64,000 nt of DNA from Rhodoplanes sp963712435 (GCA_963712435.1 CAVQIB010000013.1:372001-436000), one strand, 5' to 3'; counted from the stretch's first letter, positions 30,488 through 40,779 are shown. Program-made: numbers and translations. The notes: a model not told the origin generated them from the sequence alone.

Positions 30488-31088
30488 AACGGCCCCTCCT
30501 TCCGGGTAAAACCGAAATCCCATCTCCGCATCCTACGGATTCTTACGTGCCGAAAGGTGGCAAAAAGGCCACACGCCAAGATCATCTATGTCTGCAATCA
30601 CAGAATGTGTCGGGAGGTGGCCTTTTGTGCGGCGGCGCCTGGACGCGGTGCGCGCGCCGGGCGCAAGGGATTCACCAAAAGACAAGTAGGCGTCGTGCGT
30701 TAAATGGCGTGACGTCAGAAAGGCATTGTGGCGCTGCGCTTCGCGAATGTTTTATGAGAGTCTCTGTAAAAAATACGCGTTTGCTTAGCGAACCGTGCCT
30801 TGATAGAACATTATGGGAACGAAAGTGCCGCGCGGCGTTCAATGGTCGGGCCTTGTTGGGAGTGGGCGGCGCTCCGACCCGCGTGTTAACGAAGCATTAA
30901 CGGGGACCAGCGCGCCGCCGCTGCTCTTGTCGGCGGCCCGAGTCAGTGTTGGAATCGCGGTTCGGCGGCGGGGCGCCGCAAGACGACGCGACGACTAAGA
31001 TCGGCAGAGCGAATTCCGATCCGATCGAAGGAACTCGCTACGACAGCCTCGCCGCGGGCGTGGGCGCATTCTCGAGGGAGATCAGATT
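30488..31088 (+). promoter_or_regulatory. divergent intergenic region between OMP and ssb
   Basis: About 600 bases without a supported gene. It contains GTGGC-AAAAAG-GCCAC near 30557-30572, a second GGTGGCCTTTTGTG at 30615-30630, an AT-richer tract at 30750-30810 (TTTTATGAGAGTCTCTG...), and a GAGGGAG ribosome site before ssb. Likely promoters for both flanking genes; in relatives the uvrA/ssb interval often carries SOS control, but I see no clear GTTC-N7-GTTC box. Confidence 0.4.
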
Positions 31089-31577
31089 ATGGCGGGTTCG
31101 GTCAATAAAGTGATCCTGATCGGCAATCTCGGCGCCGACCCGGAGATCAGGCGGACACAGGACGGCCGGCCGATCGCCAACTTGCGTCTCGCGACGTCGG
31201 AGAGCTGGCGCGACAAGGGAAGCGGCGAGCGGCGCGAGAAGACCGAATGGCATCGCGTGGTCATCTTCAATGAGAATCTCTGCCGCGTGGCCGAGCAGTA
31301 TCTCAAGAAGGGCTCGAAGATTTATATCGAAGGCCAGCTTCAAACGCGCAAATGGACCGACCAGCAAGGGGTCGAGCGCTACTCGACGGAGGTCGTTTTG
31401 CAGAACTTCCGCGGGGAGCTGACCTTGCTCGACCGCGCCGGCGGGGGCGGTTCGGCTGAGGGCCATGACCAGGGCGCGCAAGAGTTCGGAACGCCCGGGC
31501 CCACCGCCGGCCGCGATCGCCAGCCGGCAATGTCCGGATCGCGCCGGAATGAACTCGACGACGACATCCCGTTCTGA
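31089..31577 (+). CDS. ssb: single-stranded DNA-binding protein
   Basis: 162 residues, intact. The OB fold opens MAGSVNKVILIGNLGADPEI, with NLRLATSESWRDK, TEWHRVVIFNE and KKGSKIYIEGQLQTRKW; the low-complexity linker is Gly/Gln-rich and the acidic tip NELDDDIPF is the standard SSB C-terminal peptide that recruits repair and replication proteins. The gene neighbourhood uvrA-ssb-gyrA is conserved in Rhizobiales. The tetramer coats single-stranded DNA in replication, recombination and repair. Confidence 0.97.
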   Translation: MAGSVNKVILIGNLGADPEIRRTQDGRPIANLRLATSESWRDKGSGERREKTEWHRVVIFNENLCRVAEQYLKKGSKIYIEGQLQTRKWTDQQGVERYSTEVVLQNFRGELTLLDRAGGGGSAEGHDQGAQEFGTPGPTAGRDRQPAMSGSRRNELDDDIPF

Positions 31578-31713
31578 GCGCGCGGACGGTTCTTCGTCAT
31601 GCCTGAATGCCCGCTTTCGCGGCATGACGAGGGGAAGCTGCGCTTCTTTGCTTTATATGAGCGGCACTGGATACCAGAGCGTGATGAATTGGTTTTGAGG
31701 ACCAACGCCCGCC

Positions 31714-31812
31714 GTCATCGCCCGCGCAAGCGGGCGATCCAGTAAACACAAATGCTTTTCGGTGATTACTGGATGCCCCGTCTGCGCGGGGCATGACCAC
31801 TGAGGGTGGGAT
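31714..31812. repeat. ~97-bp dispersed repeat, copy 1
   Basis: CATCGCCCGCGCAAGCGGGCGATCCAG hairpin, then AAACACAAATGCTTTTCGGTG, then ACTGGATGCCCCGTCTGCGCGGGGCATGAC and a CTGAGGGTGGG tail. The copy at 53088-53182 is nearly identical. Confidence 0.9.
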
Positions 31813-31897
31813 GATCGGATTCCAAGGGCGAAATCATCACGCTCTAACGGCTCTGGGGTCAAACCCGCCGGACGGGTTTGACGGATCGGAATGATCG

Positions 31898-33538
31898 ATG
31901 CAGACGCTCGCCACCTCCCTGCTGCATGGGCTGAAGGCGCATGGCGCGCGCGAGCTGTTCGGCATTCCCGGCGATTTCGTGCTCGCCTTTTGCAAGGAGG
32001 TGGAAGAGAGCGGCATTCTTCCCTGGTTCACCCTGAGCCATGAGCCGGCGGTCGGCTTCGCGGCCGACGCCGCGGCGCGCTATCATCCTGGCCTTGGCGT
32101 CGCCGTCGTCACCTATGGGGCAGGCGCCTTCAATCTCGTCAACGCGGTCGCCGGCGCCTATGCCGAGCGCTCGCCGGTCGTCGTCATCGCCGGCGCGCCG
32201 GGGGCGCGCGAACGCGCCAGCGGCTTGCTGCTGCATCACCAGGCGCGCACGGTCGACACCCAGCTCGCCGTGTTCGAGGAGGTCACCTGCGATCAGGCGA
32301 TCCTCGCCGATCCGGCAACCGCGCCGCAGGAGATCGCCCGCGTCCTGCGCAGCGCGCGCGAGCGCTCGCTGCCGGTCTATATCGAGCTGCCGCGCGATAT
32401 GGTGGGCGCGCCCGCCGGACCCGTCCCGGTGCTGCCGCGGCGGGCCGCCGATCCCGCCGCGCTCGCCGAATGCGCCGAGGAGGTCATCGCAAAGCTCGCC
32501 GCGGCGGCTGCGCCCGTGCTCCTGGTGGACGTGGAGATTCGGCGCTACGGCATCGAGGCGCGGGTCGCCACGCTCGCGCGCAAACTGGGCCTGCCGGTGG
32601 TGACGACCTTCATGGGGCGCGGACTGCTCGGAACCGCGCCCGACATCGTGCGCGGCACCTATCTCGGCAGCGCCGGCGATCCCGCGGTGACGCGCCTCGT
32701 GGAAGAAGCGGACGCGCTGCTGCTGCTCGGCGTGATCGTTTGCGACACCAATTTCGCACTCTCGGAAAGGCGCTTCGACTGGCGGCATACGGTGCTCGCG
32801 ATCGACCGCACGGTGCGGGTCGGCCACCACGTCTATCCCGAACTGCCGATCGAGGATTTGGTGGAGGCGCTGATCGCGCGTGGCGGGGCGGGCGGGGCCG
32901 ACCGGCCGCGGTCGATGCCGCCTGGGCAGGCCTATCCGCGCGGGCTTGTCGCCGACGACCAGCCGATCGCCCCGACCGATATCGCCACCGCGATCAACGA
33001 CCTGTTCGATCGCCATGGCGTCATGCCGATGACCGCCGATATGGGCGACTGCCTGTTCACCGCGCTGGAGATCGACAACACCGAGCTCGCCGCGCCCGGT
33101 TACTACGCCGGGATGGGCTTCGGCGTGCCGGGCGGCATCGGCGTCGCCGCCGCGACCGGCCAGCGCCCGCTGATCCTGGTCGGCGACGGCGCGTTCCAGA
33201 TGACCGGCTGGGAGCTCGGCAACTGCCGCCGCTACGGGCTCGACCCGATCGTCGTGCTGTTCAACAATCGCAGCTGGGAAATGCTGCGGGTGTTCCAGCC
33301 CGAATCGCGCTTCAACGACCTCGACGACTGGAATTTCGCGGCGATCGCGCCTGCGCTCGGCGGCCATGGCGAGCGCGTCGCCACACGGCGCGAGCTCGTC
33401 GGCGCGCTCGACCGGGCGATGGCGCGGCGCGGGCGGTTCTCGCTGATCGAGGCCATGCTTCCCCGCGGGATCACCTCGCGCACGCTGGCGCGCTTCGTCG
33501 CCGCCTTCAAGTCATCCCGCGAGCGCGCGACAGGTTGA
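31898..33538 (+). CDS. ipdC: thiamine-diphosphate-dependent indolepyruvate/phenylpyruvate decarboxylase
   Basis: 546 residues, intact. ThDP-enzyme architecture: PYR domain (FGIPGDFVLAF, TLSHEPAVGFAADAAARY with the catalytic Glu), central domain, and PP domain with the ThDP motif VGDGAFQMTGWELGNCRRYG...VVLFNN. Block order and length match, from memory, the Azospirillum IpdC/PPDC group (e.g. GLLLHHQARTVDTQ, GYYAGMGFGVPGG, NDLDDW). These enzymes decarboxylate indole-3-pyruvate or phenylpyruvate in the cytosol, a step to indole-3-acetic acid. It sits alone between ssb and a DUF4142 gene, preceded by a dispersed repeat; gene symbol by similarity. Confidence 0.85.
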   Translation: MQTLATSLLHGLKAHGARELFGIPGDFVLAFCKEVEESGILPWFTLSHEPAVGFAADAAARYHPGLGVAVVTYGAGAFNLVNAVAGAYAERSPVVVIAGAPGARERASGLLLHHQARTVDTQLAVFEEVTCDQAILADPATAPQEIARVLRSARERSLPVYIELPRDMVGAPAGPVPVLPRRAADPAALAECAEEVIAKLAAAAAPVLLVDVEIRRYGIEARVATLARKLGLPVVTTFMGRGLLGTAPDIVRGTYLGSAGDPAVTRLVEEADALLLLGVIVCDTNFALSERRFDWRHTVLAIDRTVRVGHHVYPELPIEDLVEALIARGGAGGADRPRSMPPGQAYPRGLVADDQPIAPTDIATAINDLFDRHGVMPMTADMGDCLFTALEIDNTELAAPGYYAGMGFGVPGGIGVAAATGQRPLILVGDGAFQMTGWELGNCRRYGLDPIVVLFNNRSWEMLRVFQPESRFNDLDDWNFAAIAPALGGHGERVATRRELVGALDRAMARRGRFSLIEAMLPRGITSRTLARFVAAFKSSRERATG

Positions 33539-33716
33539 CGTCATCTTTCTGGACGCAGACGGAGCCGCCGGCTTGGCTTTCGCAGGTCGAGCGGACGCGC
33601 GCTCGACATGCTCGCCTTGCGCGCCGCGCTTCCGTGGCGCACGCGCCGGAACCAACGATCAGTCCCGACATTGCTCCGAAGACGCGGCGCAGCCGCATTC
33701 AAATCGGGAGCACGCA

Positions 33717-34287
33717 ATGAGAAGTCACGGCCCTTCTCGCAGCCGCGGGAGTTCTGTTCATCGCGCCCGCCTTGGCGCAATCCCCTCATCCGGCGGGTCA
33801 GCCCGCGGGCCAGCCTCCCCAGCAGGCGCCTGCGACCACCGGCGTTGCGCCCGCGAGCGATCTGTCCCCTGAATTCGTTCGCAGGGTGGCGATCAGCGAC
33901 ATGTTCGAAATCCAGTCCAGCGAGCTTGCCAAGGAAAAGGCAGGTCAAAGCGGCGTAAAAACGTTCGCCGATCACATGGTCCAAGCGCACGAAAAAACCT
34001 CGAGCGAACTGAAATCTCTCGTCCAGAGCGGCAAGGTTCGCGCTGAACTTCCGACCCAGATGGACGAGCTGCACGCGCAGGAGCTCGACGCGCTGCGCCA
34101 GATGAACGGCCCGCAATTCGAGTTCGCGTACAAGAACATGCAGCTGAAAGCGCATCGCGACGCGATCACGCTGTTCACGAGCTATATCGAGAACGGCGAC
34201 AATCCGGAACTCAAGCAGTGGGCCGCCAGCACGCTGCCGGCGCTGAAAGAGCATTTCAGCATGGCGCAAGAGCTGGACGAGCGATGA
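33717..34287 (+). CDS. DUF4142 periplasmic protein, frameshifted in the signal peptide
   Basis: About 189 codons. From ATG 33717 (after GGGAG) the sequence MRS-c-TALLAAAGVLFIAPALAQ is a signal peptide only if the extra C at 33726 is skipped. The mature part has a Pro/Gln-rich linker, then the DUF4142 helical bundle: FVRRVAISDMFEIQSSELAK, VKTFADHMVQAHEKTSSELK, FAYKNMQLKAHRDAITLF and WAASTLPALKEHFSMAQEL. This ferritin-like fold without obvious metal ligands is widespread in Rhizobiales stress regulons. A good terminator follows. Function unknown. Confidence 0.85.
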
Positions 34288-34353
34288 TCCTTGGCGTCCG
34301 GGCGCGCGCGGGCCGATGCGCGCCGCCTGACGCGGGTTTGACCGGACGTGTGG

Positions 34354-34382
34354 AAGGCCGGTCCGTGCGGGCCGGTCTTTTT
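34354..34382 (+). terminator. terminator of the DUF4142 gene
   Basis: Arms 34354-34364 and 34369-34379 pair over eleven bases (two G-T pairs) around GTGC, followed by TTTTT. Confidence 0.85.
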
Positions 34383-34436
34383 CGTGGTGCGCGGTTGCGC
34401 GGATTGCGCGGATTTGCGGCGCGCGGCGCGGCGCAT

Positions 34437-34903
34437 TCATGCGAGCGCCGCCTTCACGCCGTCGATGACATACTGCACGGCGAGCGCGGCGAGCAGCACG
34501 GTCGCGGTGATCGCGCCGGGCCCCGCCAGCAGCGGGATGGCGAGCGGAAAGGCCGCGACATTGCGCACCTGCTCCTCGAGCGCCTGCTCCGCCGTCTCCG
34601 ATTGCCGCTCGATGCGCACGCCGAGCACCATTTCGGAGGCGATCGCGAACAGGAGCAGGCCGCCGGCGATGCGGAAGGCGGGCAGCGAAATGCCGAGATT
34701 GCGCAGCAGCCAGTCGCCGCCTGTCGCCGCGCCGGCAAGGATCAGCGCCGCGATCAGCGAGGCGCGTCGCGCGACGTTGCGCTGCGCCTTCGCCGGCATG
34801 CCCTGGGTCGCGGCGAGAAGCTCGGCGCCAAGCCGATCGGATCGACCACGACGAACAGCGTCACCGCCGCCGAGACGAGATAGTCGAGGCCAATGGTCGA
34901 CAT
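34437..34903 (-). CDS. marC: MarC-family membrane protein, frameshifted and internally shortened
   Basis: About 155 codons. It begins MSTIGLDYLVSAAVTLFVVV-DPIGLAP, changes frame near 34825 and continues AATQGMPAKAQRNVARRASL, ILAGAATGGDWLLRNLGISL, AFRIAGGLLLFAIASEMVLG and LAIPLLAGPGAITATVLLAA, then jumps directly to LAVQYVIDGVKAALA. MarC proteins are ~200-210 residues with six helices; the segment normally between GPGAITATVLL and the last helix (about 50-60 residues) is absent. Family function is unknown despite the historical name. It ends beside the DUF4142 terminator, on the opposite strand. Confidence 0.75.
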
Positions 34904-34918
34904 GATCGTTCCGGCGCG

Positions 34919-35365
34919 TCACTTGAGCGTGACGAAATCCTTGGGAAACAGCTCCGCCGGTTCGCTCTTGAAAGAAAAATCCGAGATCAGCCAGCCGTTC
35001 AGGTTTTTCTTGATGGTGAACCTGAAATACACGTAGTCGGTCTGACGATAGAGCGCGAGATAGATGACCTCGCGAAGCGCAGCGCCGTATTTCACGTCGA
35101 CGACCTTGTCCATAAACGCCGGCGCGCCGAGCGGGACTAGAGCGCGCAGATTGCCGGCCAACGAATCGAAGCTGTTCGGCTTGTCGATCAGGCTCAGGTA
35201 GTTGCGCGCGAATTCGTCGGTCCTGCCTTGCGACAGGTTGGCCACCGCCTGCTCGATCCATTTATCGGGATCGGCGACGACCCCGACCTCGGCGCGAAGG
35301 GGAGCCATGGCGCTGATGACAAGAGCGATGGCGACGAGACATCGAACACGCACGGAACGCTCCAT
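34919..35365 (-). CDS. secreted hypothetical protein
   Basis: 148 residues from ATG 35365 (GGAGCGTTCC context). Signal peptide MERSVRVRCLVAIALVISAMAPLRA. The mature part has helices (WIEQAVANLSQGRTDEFARN, LAGNLRALVPLG) followed by strands (REVIYLALYRQTDYVYFRF, LNGWLISDFSFKSEP). The pattern resembles periplasmic NTF2-like proteins, but I cannot assign it. It lies just upstream of marC on the same strand with a 15-base gap, so the two may be co-transcribed. Confidence 0.65.
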   Translation of the reverse strand: MERSVRVRCLVAIALVISAMAPLRAEVGVVADPDKWIEQAVANLSQGRTDEFARNYLSLIDKPNSFDSLAGNLRALVPLGAPAFMDKVVDVKYGAALREVIYLALYRQTDYVYFRFTIKKNLNGWLISDFSFKSEPAELFPKDFVTLK

Positions 35366-35642
35366 TGATTGGCGAGGCGCCGATAGGCCGGCGGCGAACG
35401 AAACTAGCACCCTTCGAGCGCTTTAGGACGACGGGTCATGACGGCCACGCGACGCCGGCGCGCCGCCGCGCCCGGCTACGGCGTCCGCTCCGTCCGCAGG
35501 CGAGCGGGACGGCGCGCGATGCTCTATCTCTAAATGCTTGTGAATTAAACGGAAAAAGCGGTCGATCGGAGGTCAAATCGGCTGGCCTTTTGCCCCCCGA
35601 TCCACTATCTATGGAGCAACAGAATAACACCTGGATTCCCCA

Positions 35643-38492
35643 TTGGCTGATAACGAAACTCCCCCGCCGAGCGGCCCGCATCCCTCGGACATCCGTCCCG
35701 TGTCGATCACGGAGGAGATGAAGCGCAGCTATCTCGATTACGCGATGAGCGTGATCGTGGCGCGGGCGCTGCCGGATGCGCGCGACGGGCTCAAGCCGGT
35801 GCACCGCCGCATCCTCTTCTCGATGCACGAGAACGGCTATCTGCCCGACCGCAAATACGTGAAATCGGCGCGCGTGGTCGGCGACGTGATGGGCAAATAT
35901 CACCCGCACGGCGACTCGGCGATCTACGATGCGCTGGTGCGCATGGCGCAGACCTTCTCCATGCGCCTGCCGCTGATCGACGGGCAGGGCAATTTCGGCT
36001 CGGTCGACGGCGATCCGCCGGCGGCGATGCGCTACACGGAGTGCCGGCTCGCGCGCCCGGCGATGTCGCTGCTCGACGACATCGACAAGGACACGGTCGA
36101 CTTTCAGCCGAACTATGACGGCAACGAGCGGGAGCCGGTGGTCCTGCCGGCGCGCTTCCCGAATCTGCTGGTCAACGGCGCGGGCGGCATCGCCGTCGGC
36201 ATGGCCACCAACATCCCGCCGCACAATCTCGGCGAGGTCATCGACGCCGCGGTGGCGCTGATCGACGATCCGGCGCTCAGCGTCGACGACCTCCTCCAGA
36301 TCGTGCCGGGGCCGGACTTCCCGACCGGCGGCGTGATCCTCGGCCGACAGGGCATCCGCGCCGCCTATCACTTCGGCCGCGGCTCCATCGTGATGCGCGG
36401 CAAGGTCGATTTCGAGACGCTGCGCAAGGAGCGCGAGGCGATCATCGTCACCGAAATTCCCTACCAGGTGAACAAGGCGACGATGGTCGAGAAGATCGCC
36501 GAACTGGTGCGCGAGAAGAAGATCGAGGGCATTTCCGATCTGCGCGACGAGTCCGACCGCGACGGCTACCGCGTCGTCATCGAGCTCAAGCGCGACGCGA
36601 TGCCCGACGTGGTGCTCAACCAGCTCTACCGCTTCACGCCGCTGCAGTCGACCTTCGGCGCCAACATGGTCGCGCTCGACAACGGCCGGCCGCTGGTGAT
36701 GACGCTCAAGGACCTGCTGCAGGCCTTCCTCGCCTTCCGCGAAGAGGTGGTGTCGCGGCGCACCAAGTTCCTGCTCAACAAGGCGCGCGACCGCGCCCAT
36801 GTGCTGGTCGGCCTCGCCATCGCGGTCGCCAATATCGACGAGGTGATCCGCCTGATCCGCGCCTCGCAGGACGCCAACGAGGCGCGCGAGGCGCTCGATG
36901 GCGCGCGACTGGCCGGCGCGCGACGTGCAGGCGCTGCTCGAACTGATCGACGATCCGCGCCACCGGCTCGCCGCCGACGGCACCTATCGGCTCTCCGCCG
37001 AGCAGGCCCGGGCGATCCTCGACCTGCGCCTGCAGCGCCTCACCGCGCTCGGCCGCGACGAGATCAAGGACGGAGCTCGACAAGCTCGCCATCGAGATCG
37101 CCGACTATCTCGACATTCTGCGCTCGCGCGCGCGCATCCAGGCGATCGTCAAGGCCGAGATGCTCGAGGTGCAGGACGAAATTCGCGACGCCGCGCCGCA
37201 CCGTCATCATCGACCAGGAAGGCGAGATGGAGGACGAGGACCTGATCCAGCGCGAGGACATGGTCGTCACCGTCTCCCATCTCGGCTACGTCAAGCGCGT
37301 GCCGCTGTCGACCTACCGGGCGCAGCGGCGCGGCGGCAAGGGCCGCTCCGGCATGCAGACGCGCGAGGAGGATTTCGTCGCCCGCCTGTTCGTCGCCTCC
37401 ACCCACACGCCGGTGCTGTTCTTCTCCTCGCGCGGCCAGGTCTACAAGGAAAAGGTCTGGCGGCTGCCGGCGGCGGCGCCGCAGGCGCGCGGCAAGGCGC
37501 TGATCAATCTGCTGCCGCTCGAGCAGGACGAGCGCATCACCACGATCATGCCGCTGCCCGAGGACGAGAGCGAGCTGGGGCGACCTCGACGTGATGTTCG
37601 CCACCACGCGCGGCACGCGTGCGGCGCAACAAGCTGTCCGATTTCGTCGACGTGCGCCGCTCCGGCATGATCGCCATGAAGCTGGACGAGGGCGAGGCGA
37701 TCGTCGACGTGCAGATCTGCACCGAGAAGGACGACGTGCTGCTGACCACGCGCGCACGGCCAGTGCATCCGCTTCCCGGTCACCGACGTGCGCGTGTTCA
37801 GCGGCCGCACCTCGATGGGCGTGCGCGGCATCGCGCTCGACGACGGCGACAAGGTGATCTCGCTGTCGATCCTGCGCCATGTCGACGCCACGCCGGAGGA
37901 GCGCGCGGCCTATCTCAAGCGCGCGAGCGCGGTGCGGCGCGGGCTCAACGGCGATGCGGGCGAGGGCGCGGACGCGACGGAATCGCCGGAGCCGGCCGAG
38001 CCCGAGACGGAGGGCGAGGAGGGCGCGAGCGGCGCGATCGAGCTCGGCGAGATGCGCTATGTCGAGATGTCGGCGGCCGAGCAGTTCGTGCTCACCATTT
38101 CGGAACGCGGCTACGGCAAGCGCACCTCGTCCTACGAGTACCGCACCACCGGCCGCGGCGGCAAAGGCATCGTCGCCATGGACAACCGCACGCGCAGCGG
38201 CATCCGGCCGAAGATCGGCAAGCTCGTCGCCTCCTTCCCGGTCGAGGAGAGCGACCAGATCATGCTGGTCACCGACGGCGGCCAGCTCATCCGCTGCGGC
38301 GTGTCGGAAATTTCGATCACGGGCCGCAGCACGCAGGGCGTGATCGTGTTCGACACCGCCGAGGACGAGCGCGTCGTCTCGGTCGAGCGCCTCTCGGAAG
38401 ATGGCGAGAGCGACAACGGGAATGGCGACGGCGAGGCCGCGCAGGGCGGCGGAGACGGTGACGGCGAAGGCGGTGGGGACGGCGGCGTATAG
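35643..38492 (+). CDS. gyrA: DNA gyrase subunit A, frameshifted six times
   Basis: About 948 codons from a TTG start. The winged helix and active site are intact (YAMSVIVARALPDARDG, KYHPHGDSAIYDALVRMAQ, catalytic Tyr in AAMRYTECRL). After 36896 the frame changes repeatedly; removing G 36897, G ~37072, A ~37181, G ~37577, C 37618 and G 37754 restores EALMARDWP, KDELDKLAIE, DEFATPRRTVI, ELGDLDVMFATT, GTVRRNKLSDF and TTRHGQCIRFP. The C-terminal beta-pinwheel (RGGKGRSGMQTR GyrA-box, RTSMGVRGIALDDGD) is complete, with an acidic Gly/Asp-rich tail. It introduces negative supercoils with GyrB; essential, so breaks are probably sequence error. Confidence 0.95.
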
Positions 38493-38592
38493 CCGGGCGG
38501 GCTGGCCCGATTTGACGCGCTTGCGTTGGGCGAACCGGCCTTAGCCGGATCGTCTTGCCTTCGCCGAGCGCGCCTGACGGGCGTGAGAGAGC

Positions 38593-40269
38593 TCAACGCT
38601 CCCAGAATATCGCCTTGAACGCTTTCCACCTGCGGCGCAGCGTCGAGCGGGTGTCCGCGACCGCCTCGAGGAAACGCGCGACCGGCTGGGAGCGGCGCAG
38701 GACGACATAGGTGATGAGCGTGGTGGCGGCGAGCGCGAGCGCGACCAAGCCGAGCTTGTAGAGCCAATGCTTGTCGGCTTCTGCGAATACGTTCATGCCA
38801 AGCACGCCGGTCGTCACCGTGCCGAGAATGCTCATCATGGTGACCACGGTGAGTCGCACGATCGTGGTCGACTGCCGCCGCAGCATGTCTGAATCGAGAT
38901 AATTCAACATGTCCTGGATCTCCTCGCGCAGGTCGGCGTGGAGGCGCTTGAGCGAGAGGTGATCGGACCACATGCGGAACAGATCGCGCGCCATCGGCTG
39001 ATCGGACACTTCGGAAAACCAGTAGCGGTGCGTGAAACGCAGGAATATCTCCTGCGTCTGGCGGATTTCACGCCGGAAGTCGCGCACCGTCGCTGCGTCG
39101 GCGATGTCGAGGCGCGTGATGATTGTCATCAGGCGGTCGGAAACCATCAGCATCGCCGCGCGGTGGAAATGCGCGATGAGTCCGAGCAGAAAGACCTGGT
39201 GACGGAACTGCGAGAGAAACCCACGCTCGGGATCGGCGTAAACGGCTTGATTGGCGTCACCCACCGCGACCAGGTTGCGCCCCGTGCAGAGAATGCGCGT
39301 GTCCGCCCATTCCCGGCCGCGCCCGGGGTCGTGGTAGCGGTCGTAGGCGTAGCGCTGGTCAAAATCGCTCAGGAAGCGCTGTGAATAGGGCAGCCCCGCG
39401 CGCCGCTGCGGCGACACTGCCAGCGCAAATCGCACATAATCGGCTTGCGTCAACGCGCACGGATCGTCGAGCGCAAGATAGACCATCGAGGGCATGCGGT
39501 AGTATTCAAGCTGTCGGAAGCGGAGAGGGCCGGGGCGCTCGCTATGGTGTGGACACATCGGGCGCAGCAGGAATTCCCAATGCTCGGCAAGCGCCGGCGC
39601 TGTCTGGCGGCACACCGACGCAATGAATTTCAAACGGTCGGCGAAGTCGGAGGCGGCGAGCACGCCGCCCTTGGCGTCGAGCCATTCGACCCGCACCGGG
39701 CAGTTCTCCGCCTCGCCCGCCGCCGACCAGCCGGCGGGATAGGCGCGGCCGAACCGGTGCACGAACTCCTGCGCCACGGTCAGCGGCAGATCGTTGGCGG
39801 AGAGCTCGAATACGAGGATCACGACGTCGACGTCATAGAAAAAATAAAGGTCGACGTGGGCCACGGCGAACGCGACCGGCGCCTCGCCCTGCCGCAACAC
39901 GAGGCGGATGGCGCGGATATCCTGGCGGCGGTAGATGCGGATGGGCGATTCGCCATAGCCGGAACGGCCGGCGCGCGAGGCGCGCTCCCCGTAGAGAAAG
40001 CGTTGAGCCCGCGGGAGGAAGGCTACGAATTCGCGATAGTGTCGCTCGGCGAAGGCGGCGGCGTCGTCGGGAAACTCGTCAGTCAGCTCGCGCCAGACCG
40101 GGTTGTCCTGGTTCTGCAATCGCTCCAGCAGCTCCCAGTGATTCTGGATTTGCGCGCCTTCCTTCAACGGCATCAACTGAAGCGGCCAAAGCAGGATTTG
40201 CCGAAACTCCCGAACCAGTGGCTGGGTCGGGCAAGCGTCGGCCGCCGCAAGCTCGCTGGACGCATCCAT
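38593..40269 (-). CDS. CorA-like divalent-cation transporter family protein
   Basis: 558 residues. The start at 40269 (MDASSELAAA) is taken because the upstream frame looks non-coding. A long cytosolic N-domain (residues ~1-440) contains many helices; the last ~100 residues carry a stalk (RLHADLREEIQDMLNYLDSD), membrane helix 1 (TIVRLTVVTMMSILGTVTTG), the signature GVLGMNVF with the Gly-Met-Asn selectivity motif, and helix 2 (YKLGLVALALAATTLITYVV), then a basic tail. This is the CorA/ZntB topology in an enlarged form. Transport of Mg or another divalent metal is inferred. Convergent with gyrA. Confidence 0.8.
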   Translation of the reverse strand: MDASSELAAADACPTQPLVREFRQILLWPLQLMPLKEGAQIQNHWELLERLQNQDNPVWRELTDEFPDDAAAFAERHYREFVAFLPRAQRFLYGERASRAGRSGYGESPIRIYRRQDIRAIRLVLRQGEAPVAFAVAHVDLYFFYDVDVVILVFELSANDLPLTVAQEFVHRFGRAYPAGWSAAGEAENCPVRVEWLDAKGGVLAASDFADRLKFIASVCRQTAPALAEHWEFLLRPMCPHHSERPGPLRFRQLEYYRMPSMVYLALDDPCALTQADYVRFALAVSPQRRAGLPYSQRFLSDFDQRYAYDRYHDPGRGREWADTRILCTGRNLVAVGDANQAVYADPERGFLSQFRHQVFLLGLIAHFHRAAMLMVSDRLMTIITRLDIADAATVRDFRREIRQTQEIFLRFTHRYWFSEVSDQPMARDLFRMWSDHLSLKRLHADLREEIQDMLNYLDSDMLRRQSTTIVRLTVVTMMSILGTVTTGVLGMNVFAEADKHWLYKLGLVALALAATTLITYVVLRRSQPVARFLEAVADTRSTLRRRWKAFKAIFWER

Positions 40270-40469
40270 ACACGGCCCCCGTTTCCCGCACGCGCGGCGC
40301 AGCCGCCAGCCGCGGTCAGGTAATATTCCTCCTTCTTGGCCCAATTCGCCGCCGCCGCGCAACCATGCGCGAAAAAGTTCGGCCGGCGGCCCGGAGCGCG
40401 GCAAGCGCGCCTCGGGCGCTGGCTTGCCGGCGTCGGAAAAGCGTCGTCAGTGGAAGAGGGGAAAACCTC

Positions 40470-40760
40470 TCAGGCGGCCCGCCGGCGCGGGGGCGTTATT
40501 CGTTCGACCGGCCGGGGCGGGGCATGCATTGGCGCAGCGCTCATATCAAGTTCCAGCACGCCGAGCGCCATGACCACGGCCTGAGGCCGATTGCCGTTTT
40601 CGAACAGGGCGTAGCGCAGCGCTTCGGCGCGGTCGACGAACAACCCTCCGCGAAGACGTTCCTGGTCCTGCACGACCCAATGGCCTCGGCTGTCTTTGCC
40701 GATGAAGAACAAAGGAGACCGCGCGCGAGGCGTCGTCGAGCGGGCGTTCAAGCGGCTCAT
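40470..40760 (-). CDS. small conserved hypothetical protein
   Basis: 96 residues. MSRLNARSTTPRARSPLFFI leads into GKDSRGHWVVQDQERLRGGL, VDRAEALRYALFENG and QAVVMALGVLELDM: strand-helix-strand with a repeated-sequence-domain look (DRAEALRYA). The Pro/Arg-rich C-terminus (APPRPVERITPPRRRAA) is probably disordered. I recall similar short proteins in Bradyrhizobium; no function known. Upstream of the CorA-like gene on the same strand, with a 200-base gap. Confidence 0.55.
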   Translation of the reverse strand: MSRLNARSTTPRARSPLFFIGKDSRGHWVVQDQERLRGGLFVDRAEALRYALFENGNRPQAVVMALGVLELDMSAAPMHAPPRPVERITPPRRRAA

Positions 40761-40779
40761 GATTTCGTCTCCGAATTTC

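Noticed and set aside
35436..36983. 515-codon minus-strand frame across gyrA
   Set aside because: Antisense shadow of the intact GyrA N-terminal domain.
35643..38492. Programmed ribosomal frameshifting in gyrA (and uvrA, dapA, smpB)
   Set aside because: No common slippery sequence, stop codon or pseudoknot is shared by the sites, and six events in one essential gene would give almost no product. Sequence error is simpler; the codon-phase observation is reported separately.
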